Below, one piece after another: positions 59,158 through 64,000 of a stretch of DNA of 64,000 bases. This stretch comes from Mycolicibacterium poriferae (GTDB lineage Bacteria > Actinomycetota > Actinomycetes > Mycobacteriales > Mycobacteriaceae). The stretch spans positions 1,426,001-1,490,000 of the forward strand of contig NZ_AP022570.1 of assembly GCF_010728325.1 (NCBI RefSeq). Reading direction: 5' to 3'. The stretch's first letter is position 1. Every line of letters starts with the position of its first letter. The notes under the pieces were generated by a model. The model saw only the letters and a list, made by a program, of their open reading frames with translations. It searched no databases and was not told where the DNA came from. The position numbers and the translations under genes were made by a program.

Positions 59158-60179
59158 GGAGCACGTCGTCACTGCTGCCCCTGCTGTGGGGTCTGAGCGG
59201 CGTGGCGTTGGTGCTCTCGGCCGCCGCGGCGATCACCATCGGCCCGGCAGCGATCTCGGTGCCCGACGTCTACGCCGTCGTCGTCCACCACCTCGGCGGC
59301 CCGGACTCCGGAGTGTCACCGCTGCAGGACGGCGTCGTGTGGCAGCTGCGGCTGCCCCGGGCCGTGCTGGCCGCGGTGTGCGGCGCCGGGCTGGCGTTAT
59401 GCGGCGCCATTCTGCAGTCGCTGTTGCGCAACCCCCTGGCGGATCCGTTCGTGCTCGGCGTGTCCTCCGGTGCGTCGACCGGCGCGGTCCTGGTCGCGGT
59501 GCTCGGTGTCGGCGGCGGAGTGCTGACGCTGTCCGGCGGCGCATTCCTGGGCGCGGTGGTGTCATTCGGGTTGGTGCTGACGTTGGCGTACTTCGCCGGC
59601 GGCGGCACCGACCGCGTCGTCCTCGCCGGTGTCGCAGGCACCCAACTGTTCTCGGCGTTGACGTCGTTCGTGGTGCTGTCGTCGGCCAACGCAGAGCAGA
59701 CCCGCGGGGTGCTGTTCTGGTTACTCGGATCGCTGTCCGGTGCGTCGTGGACGGACGTGCAGCTGTGCGCGGCGGTGGTGGGCTTCGGCCTGGTGTGCTG
59801 CCTGCTGATGGCCCCGACGATGGACGCCTTCGCGTTCGGGCAGGACACCGCGGCCACGCTGGGGGTGTCGGTGCAACGCACCCGCGCGGTGCTGCTGGTG
59901 CTGACCGCGCTGATGACCGCCACCGTGGTGGCCGCGGCCGGGGCGATCGGCTTCGTCGGCCTGGTCCTCCCGCACGCCGCCCGCTTCCTGGTCGGCCCGA
60001 ACCATGTGCGGCTGCTGCCCACGGTGGCGCTGCTGGGGGCCATCTTCATGGTGTGGGTGGACGCCGCCGCGCGCACCGTGTTCGAGCCGCAGGAACTGCC
60101 CACCGGCGTCGTCACCGCGCTGGTCGGGGTGCCCGCGTTCGCCGTCCTGCTGTTCCGGCGCCGACCGGTCGCGTCGTGA
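59154..60179 (+). CDS. btuC: FecCD-type ABC transporter permease, BtuC-like
   Basis: The 341-residue protein starts at GTG 59154 inside the btuF stop. It has about ten hydrophobic helices and the FecCD family signature GAILQSLLRNPLADPFVLGV near residue 85. It ends with the family-like region PHAARFLVGPNHVRLLPTVA. It forms the membrane channel of the corrinoid importer. It overlaps the ATPase gene by 4 nt. Confidence 0.9.
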   Translation: MRSTSSLLPLLWGLSGVALVLSAAAAITIGPAAISVPDVYAVVVHHLGGPDSGVSPLQDGVVWQLRLPRAVLAAVCGAGLALCGAILQSLLRNPLADPFVLGVSSGASTGAVLVAVLGVGGGVLTLSGGAFLGAVVSFGLVLTLAYFAGGGTDRVVLAGVAGTQLFSALTSFVVLSSANAEQTRGVLFWLLGSLSGASWTDVQLCAAVVGFGLVCCLLMAPTMDAFAFGQDTAATLGVSVQRTRAVLLVLTALMTATVVAAAGAIGFVGLVLPHAARFLVGPNHVRLLPTVALLGAIFMVWVDAAARTVFEPQELPTGVVTALVGVPAFAVLLFRRRPVAS

Positions 60180-60964
60180 CGCTGCGGGCCGTCGGCGTGT
60201 GCTGGCGCCGTTCCGGCAAGACGGTGCTCGACGGTGTCAGCCTGCATCCCCGACCCGGATCGGTCGTCGGACTGTTGGGGCCCAACGGATCCGGCAAGTC
60301 CTCGCTGCTGCGGCTGTTGGCCGGCTTGGAGCGCCCCGACTCCGGGCACGTGCAACTGCACGGGCGCCCGCTGACCGCCGTCACGCGCAGGGAGCTGGCC
60401 TGCTCCGTCGCCATGGTGGGCCAGCACGCCGACACCGAACTCGACATCCGGGTCACCGACGTGGTGCGGCTCGGGCGGCTGCCGCACCGCCGGCTGTTCG
60501 GTGCCGACCCCGACGCCGACACCGCCGTGGGCGAGGCGCTGGCGGCAACCGGTCTGTCTGAGATGGGACAACGGTTGTGGCACAGCCTGTCCGGAGGTGA
60601 GCGCCAGCGCGTCCAGATCGCTCGCGCGTTGGCGCAACACCCCAGCGAACTGCTGCTCGACGAGCCGACCAATCACCTCGACATCGCCCACCAGCTCGAG
60701 ATCCTCGCTCTGGTGCGTCGCCTCGACGTCACCGCGGTCGTGGCGCTCCACGACCTGAACCTGGCCGCGATGTTCTGCGACGAACTGGTGGTGCTGACCG
60801 CCGGCCGCGTCGTGGCCGCAGGTACCCCGCAGGAGGTGCTCACCGAGGACCTGGTCGCGCAGGTCTACGGAGTGCGCTGCCGGGTCGCCGTCGACGACGG
60901 CCGCCCGGTCATCCGCTACGACGCACCCTTGACACGGGAGGTGTTCAGCGGGCGTCGCGAGTGA
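60176..60964 (+). CDS. btuD: ABC transporter ATPase, BtuD-like
   Basis: The 262-residue protein starts at GTG 60176. Walker A is GPNGSGKSS near 38, the ABC signature LSGGERQR near 140, Walker B LLLDEPTNHLD near 160, and the switch His lies in VALHDLN. It powers the btuFC importer. It is the last gene of the riboswitch operon and is followed by a short GC hairpin. Confidence 0.92.
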   Translation: MTLRAVGVCWRRSGKTVLDGVSLHPRPGSVVGLLGPNGSGKSSLLRLLAGLERPDSGHVQLHGRPLTAVTRRELACSVAMVGQHADTELDIRVTDVVRLGRLPHRRLFGADPDADTAVGEALAATGLSEMGQRLWHSLSGGERQRVQIARALAQHPSELLLDEPTNHLDIAHQLEILALVRRLDVTAVVALHDLNLAAMFCDELVVLTAGRVVAAGTPQEVLTEDLVAQVYGVRCRVAVDDGRPVIRYDAPLTREVFSGRRE

Positions 60965-60965
60965 T

Positions 60966-60979
60966 GGGCCGGGAGGCCC
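60966..60979 (+). terminator. Short GC hairpin after btuD
   Basis: GGGCC-GGGA-GGCCC lies just after the btuD stop, between btuD and the convergent membrane-protein gene. There is no T-run. It is a possible terminator. Confidence 0.3.
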
Positions 60980-61001
60980 GACGGCCTGGCATGCCCGCGG
61001 G

Positions 61002-61960
61002 CTAGGTCCGGCTGATCGCCTCCAGCCGTTTGAACACCCGTTTGCGCAGCCGCTCGTCGAAGTCGATGTCCAGCACCACGGCGCCCAAGTGCACGGTTCC
61101 GCTGGCATGCTCGAAGATCCGCGGCAGCGACTCGATGATCTCGACGTATTCGGTGATGAACTCGCGGTAGCTCTGCAGCGGAGTGTCCAGCAGTCGGGCG
61201 CAGTCGGCGAGGACATCGGCGTACTGCGACGGGGGTGCGAGTTCGCGGCATCGCTCGGAAATGTCCAGCAGCCGTTCGTGATAGTCCATCAACCGGTTGG
61301 CGATGTGCTTGATGGCCGCCGGGTCGGCGCCGGATTCGTCGTGGGGTGCACCGAATGCGGCCATGAACGCCGGCGCCGCCGTGAAACTCTCCAGCTGCTG
61401 TGCCGTCAGCAGCATGTCGTCGATGAGCCCGTACAGCCGGCTCGCCAGTTCCGGCCGCTGAACACCGGGATGGTGTGCGCCGGAGTGAAGCCGAGTTCGC
61501 TGTCGCGCAACCGGGGCAGCAGCGGGGCCTGACGCTGAAGCAGCACCGAGGCGAACAGCGCCTGCTCCCAGCAGGGCGGCTTGTCCCGCACCAGCACGGC
61601 CAACTCGCCGTCGGTGCGGGCGATCGCGGCGAGCGGCCGGCCGTCGTCGTCCTCGTCCGGTGAGATGGCCCGCATGGGCCCGGCGCCTTCGGGTCCGTAG
61701 ACGGCGCGGCTGTCACCGGACAGCATCCAGCGGTGCTGCCGGTCGGCCCGTCGCCGCAACGCGAATTCCTTCTCGTCGGCGAGCTCCCGTCGCTCATCGA
61801 GGTGACGCGCCAGCGCCCGCCCCGCGAAGAACAACCCGACCAGTGCGGCGGCCGCGACGAACCACCAGATGTACTTGACCACCAGGCTGATGCCCAGCAA
61901 CACCAGGAACACGGCGACGAACCCGCCGCCGTCCGAGCCTCCCCGCCCCGCCATGCGCAC
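61002..61960 (-). pseudogene. Frameshifted membrane-protein gene
   Basis: The N-terminal frame from ATG 61960 encodes a Gly-rich start, two membrane helices (GGFVAVFLVLLGISLVVKYI, then FVAAAALVGLFFAGRALARH) and a soluble domain to VFSGR. It then runs into a stop at 61406. Another frame continues perfectly with PELASRLYGLIDDMLLTAQQ and a helical domain to 61002. Adding one base near 61460-61470 joins them into a ~315-residue protein. The two halves are otherwise intact, so this is a recent mutation or a sequencing error. Family: a conserved mycobacterial membrane protein of unknown role. Confidence 0.7.
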
Positions 61961-62015
61961 ACCGTACGAGTGACCACCGACATCCAGACTGCGCTGAGTG
62001 CGGTTGGCAGCCGCG

Positions 62016-62033
62016 GTGCTACACCAGTGCTAC
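62016..62033. promoter_or_regulatory. Direct repeat upstream of vapB
   Basis: GTGCTAC occurs at 62016-62022 and again at 62027-62033, 11 bp apart, immediately upstream of the vapB start codon. The one-turn spacing suits binding by the VapBC complex for autoregulation. Confidence 0.35.
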
Positions 62034-62042
62034 GATCGTCGC

Positions 62043-62303
62043 ATGACGGAGGTGGCATCCCGCGAACTGCGCAACGGTACGGCTGGCCTGCTCCGGCGTG
62101 TGCAGGCAGGTGAGGAGATCACCGTGACGGTGAACGGCCAACCCGTTGCCCGGCTCACCGCGTACGAACCCCCACGGCGCCGGTGGCTGACCCGAGAACA
62201 ATTGCTGTCGCGCATATCTCGCGCGCAGGCCGATCCCGGACTGCGTGCCGACCTCGCGATGCTCGCCGGCGACGACACCGACGATCTGGGCCCGCTTCCG
62301 TGA
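62043..62303 (+). CDS. vapB: VapB-type antitoxin (Phd/YefM-like)
   Basis: The 86-residue protein starts at ATG 62043, as upstream codons of the longer frame lie in the promoter region. It reads MTEVASRELRNGTAGLLRRV then GEEITVTVNGQPVARLTAYE, the Phd/YefM fold used by one class of VapB antitoxins. The C-terminal tail is the likely toxin-binding part. Its stop overlaps the vapC GTG by 4 nt. Confidence 0.9.
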   Translation: MTEVASRELRNGTAGLLRRVQAGEEITVTVNGQPVARLTAYEPPRRRWLTREQLLSRISRAQADPGLRADLAMLAGDDTDDLGPLP

Positions 62304-62698
62304 CCGCGGCCGGCGTGCTGGACACGTCGGTGTTCATCACCAGCGAAAGCGGACGGCAGCTGCGCGGCGAATTGATCCCGGACGAGGTCGCGACCACCGT
62401 CATCACGCTGGCCGAACTCAACACCGGCGTCCTGGCGGCCACGTCGGCGGACGTTCGGGCCCAACGATTGGCGACACTCGACGCCGTCGCCGACATCACC
62501 GCGCTTCCCGTCGACGAGGACGCAGCCCGCATGTGGGCGCGCCTGCGGGTTCATCTCGTGGAGAGCGGTCGTCGGGTGCGGATCAACGACCTGTGGATTG
62601 CCGCGATCGCGGCATCGCGGGGGCTGCCCGTCGTCACCCAGGACGGCGACTTCGACGCTCTCGACGGTGTCGCCGGGCTGACCATCATTCGTGTCTGA
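62300..62698 (+). CDS. vapC: VapC-type PIN-domain toxin
   Basis: The 132-residue protein starts at GTG 62300, inside the vapB stop; longer frames are antitoxin shadow. The PIN ribonuclease acidic residues are visible: D in AGVLDTSVFI, E in ITLAELNTGV, D in RINDLWIAA and D in VVTQDGDFDAL. VapC toxins cut tRNA or rRNA and stop translation. It forms a coupled pair with vapB. Confidence 0.93.
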   Translation: MTAAGVLDTSVFITSESGRQLRGELIPDEVATTVITLAELNTGVLAATSADVRAQRLATLDAVADITALPVDEDAARMWARLRVHLVESGRRVRINDLWIAAIAASRGLPVVTQDGDFDALDGVAGLTIIRV

Positions 62699-62701
62699 TA
62701 G

Positions 62702-62765
62702 GCGTTGATACTGCGCTGAGTGCGCCCGTTACTCGAACTTCCTCGCACTGAGTCCAGTCTCAACG
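62702..62765. repeat. 64-nt imperfect palindrome, copy 1
   Basis: This sequence just after vapC can fold on itself (its ends CGTTGATACTG and CAGTCTCAACG are near-complementary). It is about 75% identical over its full 64 nt to a second copy at 63537-63600. A partial match (GACTGCGCTGAGTGCG) lies near 61987-62002. It is probably a dispersed intergenic hairpin element. Confidence 0.5.
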
Positions 62766-62783
62766 TCGGATCGCCATGTCAGG

Positions 62784-63536
62784 ATGACGGGCATGACCGT
62801 CGTCTTCGTCCATGGCAATCCGGAAACCTCGGCGATCTGGGGACCGCTCGTCGCGGCACTCGGCCGCGATGACGTCGTGCTGCTCTCGCCGCCCGGCTTC
62901 GGCGCCCCGCTCCCCGAGGGGTTCGGCGCCACCTATCTGGAGTACCGCGACTGGCTGGAAGGCGAGCTGGAGAAGATCGACGGACCCATCGACCTGGTCG
63001 GTCACGATTGGGGCGGCGGGCACGTCGTCAACGTCGTCATGCACCGCCCCGAACTCGTGCGCAGCTGGGTCAGCGACGTAGTCGGGCTGTTCGACCCCGA
63101 CTACGTGTGGCACGACATGGCCCAGGTGTGGCAGACGCCCGGCGCGGGCGAGGAGATGCTGCAGAACATGATGGGCGGGGGAGTGCAGTCTCGCACCGAG
63201 CTGATGGTCTCGCTCGGGATCCCCGCCGACATCGGGGCGGCGATCGCCGAACACCAGAACGACGACATGGTGACCGCGATCCTGGCGCTCTACCGGTCGG
63301 CCGCCCAGCCCGCGATGGCCGAAGCCGGCCGCGACCTGGAGCGGGCGCAGGCGCGGCCCGGTCTGGCGTTGCTCGCCACCGACGACCCCTACATCGGCGC
63401 CAGCGACACCCGTCACCGGGCCGCCGAACGCGCCGGGGCGCGCACCGCGGTGCTGGAAGGTCTGGGCCACTGGTGGATGGTCGAGGACCCGCAGCGCGGA
63501 GCGGCCGCCCTGACGGAGTTCTGGGACTCCCTCTAG
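62784..63536 (+). CDS. Alpha/beta hydrolase, epoxide-hydrolase/dehalogenase-like
   Basis: The 250-residue protein starts at ATG 62784 (a second ATG at 62793 is also possible). It has HGNPETSAIW near the N-terminus, containing the oxyanion HGNP turn, and a nucleophile elbow GHDWGGG near 73 with Asp as nucleophile, as in epoxide hydrolases and haloalkane dehalogenases. The closing His is in LEGLGHWWMVED. Substrate unknown. The gene is bracketed by two copies of a 64-nt hairpin repeat. Confidence 0.88.
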   Translation: MTGMTVVFVHGNPETSAIWGPLVAALGRDDVVLLSPPGFGAPLPEGFGATYLEYRDWLEGELEKIDGPIDLVGHDWGGGHVVNVVMHRPELVRSWVSDVVGLFDPDYVWHDMAQVWQTPGAGEEMLQNMMGGGVQSRTELMVSLGIPADIGAAIAEHQNDDMVTAILALYRSAAQPAMAEAGRDLERAQARPGLALLATDDPYIGASDTRHRAAERAGARTAVLEGLGHWWMVEDPQRGAAALTEFWDSL

Positions 63537-63600
63537 GCGTTGAGACCGCGCTGGCTGCGGGGGTTACTCGCACTTCTTCGCGGTGGTTGCGGTCTGAACG
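63537..63600. repeat. 64-nt imperfect palindrome, copy 2
   Basis: This copy begins right after the hydrolase stop. Its ends GCGTTGAGACCGC and GCGGTCTGAACGC pair at 12 of 13 positions. It has the same length as copy 1 at 62702-62765. It may also act as a terminator between the two convergent genes. Confidence 0.5.
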
Positions 63601-63897
63601 CTATTTCAGCGGGTCGGTGGTGAATGGGTTGTGTTCGGCCAGTAGCTTTTCCATCCGCACCTCGTCGAGCCGGACCCGGATCGTGGCCGCCTCCTGCTGA
63701 TCGCGGATCACCTTCGCCAGCGTGAACGAGCTCGTGACGAGGAAGACCGCGCTCATGGCGAGGAACAGCCGCGGCCAGATGTCGAGCGGCAGGAAGAAGA
63801 TCCCGCCCAACACCCCGAGGAAGCTCACCCCGAAGGCGATGGCGGCCTGCAGGAAGAAGGCGCTGGTGTTCTTGGACATCGCGTCGAAAGCATCCAT
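63601..63897 (-). CDS. YiaA/YiaB-type two-helix membrane protein
   Basis: The 98-residue protein starts at ATG 63897. Two membrane helices (FFLQAAIAFGVSFLGVLGGI, then LFLAMSAVFLVTSSFTLAKV) fit the YiaA/YiaB two-helix domain, followed by a charged tail (RDQQEAATIRVRLDEVRMEK). Function unknown. It converges on the hydrolase gene, with a 64-nt hairpin repeat between them. Confidence 0.85.
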   Translation of the reverse strand: MDAFDAMSKNTSAFFLQAAIAFGVSFLGVLGGIFFLPLDIWPRLFLAMSAVFLVTSSFTLAKVIRDQQEAATIRVRLDEVRMEKLLAEHNPFTTDPLK

Positions 63898-63959
63898 GCG
63901 CTCAGCCTGCCGTCGGGGCTGGGCGGCGGGCATGAGTAGTCCTACGCGATCGAGTGGGT

Positions 63960-63995
63960 GGTATCACCGCGGTATCATGCCCGGTGTGGGCATGA
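63960..63995. promoter_or_regulatory. Repeat and palindrome at the right edge, possible antitoxin operator
   Basis: GGTATCA is repeated 11 bp apart (63960-63966, 63971-63977). It is followed by a perfect inverted repeat TCATGCCC-GGTGT-GGGCATGA (63975-63995). Possible start codons at ATG 63977 and ATG 63992 lie within it. The layout is like autoregulated antitoxin genes, but the gene itself is off the window. Confidence 0.35.
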
Positions 63996-64000
63996 CACTT

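Noticed and set aside
59270..61216. 648-codon minus-strand frame across btuC and btuD
   Set aside because: Ser/Thr/Pro-rich shadow frame opposite two genes with clear transporter motifs.
1..64000. CRISPR array or cas genes
   Set aside because: No regularly spaced repeats and no Cas motifs were seen in the frames.

Overview
This is a high-GC actinobacterial chromosome segment, most likely from a mycobacterium of the Mycolicibacterium type. The pointers are DUF732 secreted proteins, a DUF2510 protein, an F420-dependent LLM oxidoreductase, VapBC and Doc toxin-antitoxin pairs, frequent GTG starts with 4-bp ATGA/GTGA overlaps, and a mycobacterial-style B12 uptake operon. No rRNA, tRNA, integrase, transposase or CRISPR array was seen.

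Layout. 1-6.3 kb: the tail of a glycine-rich protein, a membrane PH-like protein, a frameshifted gene, an SLC13-type permease, a DUF732 protein, two zinc-ribbon/membrane proteins and a small protein that may be a restriction-enzyme domain. 6.5-37.6 kb: a dense defence island. It opens with a two-gene pair on the + strand (a large uncharacterised protein plus a DEAH/DUF1998 helicase, Druantia III-like in layout) followed by a helix-hairpin-helix protein. Next comes a five-gene minus-strand operon with overlapping or nearly abutting genes, in order of transcription: a DUF1998 helicase with a C-terminal Vsr/DUF559-like nuclease, an SNF2/RapA-type ATPase, an Eco57I-like adenine methyltransferase, a UvrD helicase with a RelE-like N-terminus, and a GmrSD-type (DUF262/HNH) nuclease fused to an ADP-ribosylglycohydrolase. 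The island ends with a lipase-like protein carrying a glycine-rich hydrophobic segment, two NucS-like nucleases and an unknown gene.

37.7-48.2 kb: an MFS exporter with an extra C-terminal domain, a Uma2 nuclease, a decayed gene, a Doc/antitoxin pair with a clear operator, a SEC-C protein, a NERD-UvrD helicase, and four small genes that look like a toxin-immunity cluster. 48.4-57.5 kb: small membrane proteins, an SDR plus AraC regulator with a direct-repeat site, two unknown proteins, a hydrolase, an SDR/TetR divergent pair with a repeated operator, and an LLM oxidoreductase. 57.5-64 kb: RidA, a cobalamin riboswitch driving btuFCD, a second frameshifted membrane-protein gene, VapBC, a hydrolase flanked by two copies of a 64-nt hairpin repeat, a YiaA/B-like protein, and a possible antitoxin operator at the right edge.

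The most notable system is the five-gene operon at 15.5-33.2 kb. Its core (DUF1998 helicase, SNF2 ATPase, methyltransferase) recalls class 1 DISARM. It lacks a recognisable drmC, has no separate drmB, and adds a RelE-UvrD helicase and a GmrSD-ADP-ribosylglycohydrolase fusion. I infer a methylation-linked anti-phage system of a type I do not recognise as described. Assignments rest on motifs read by eye; no database search was run.
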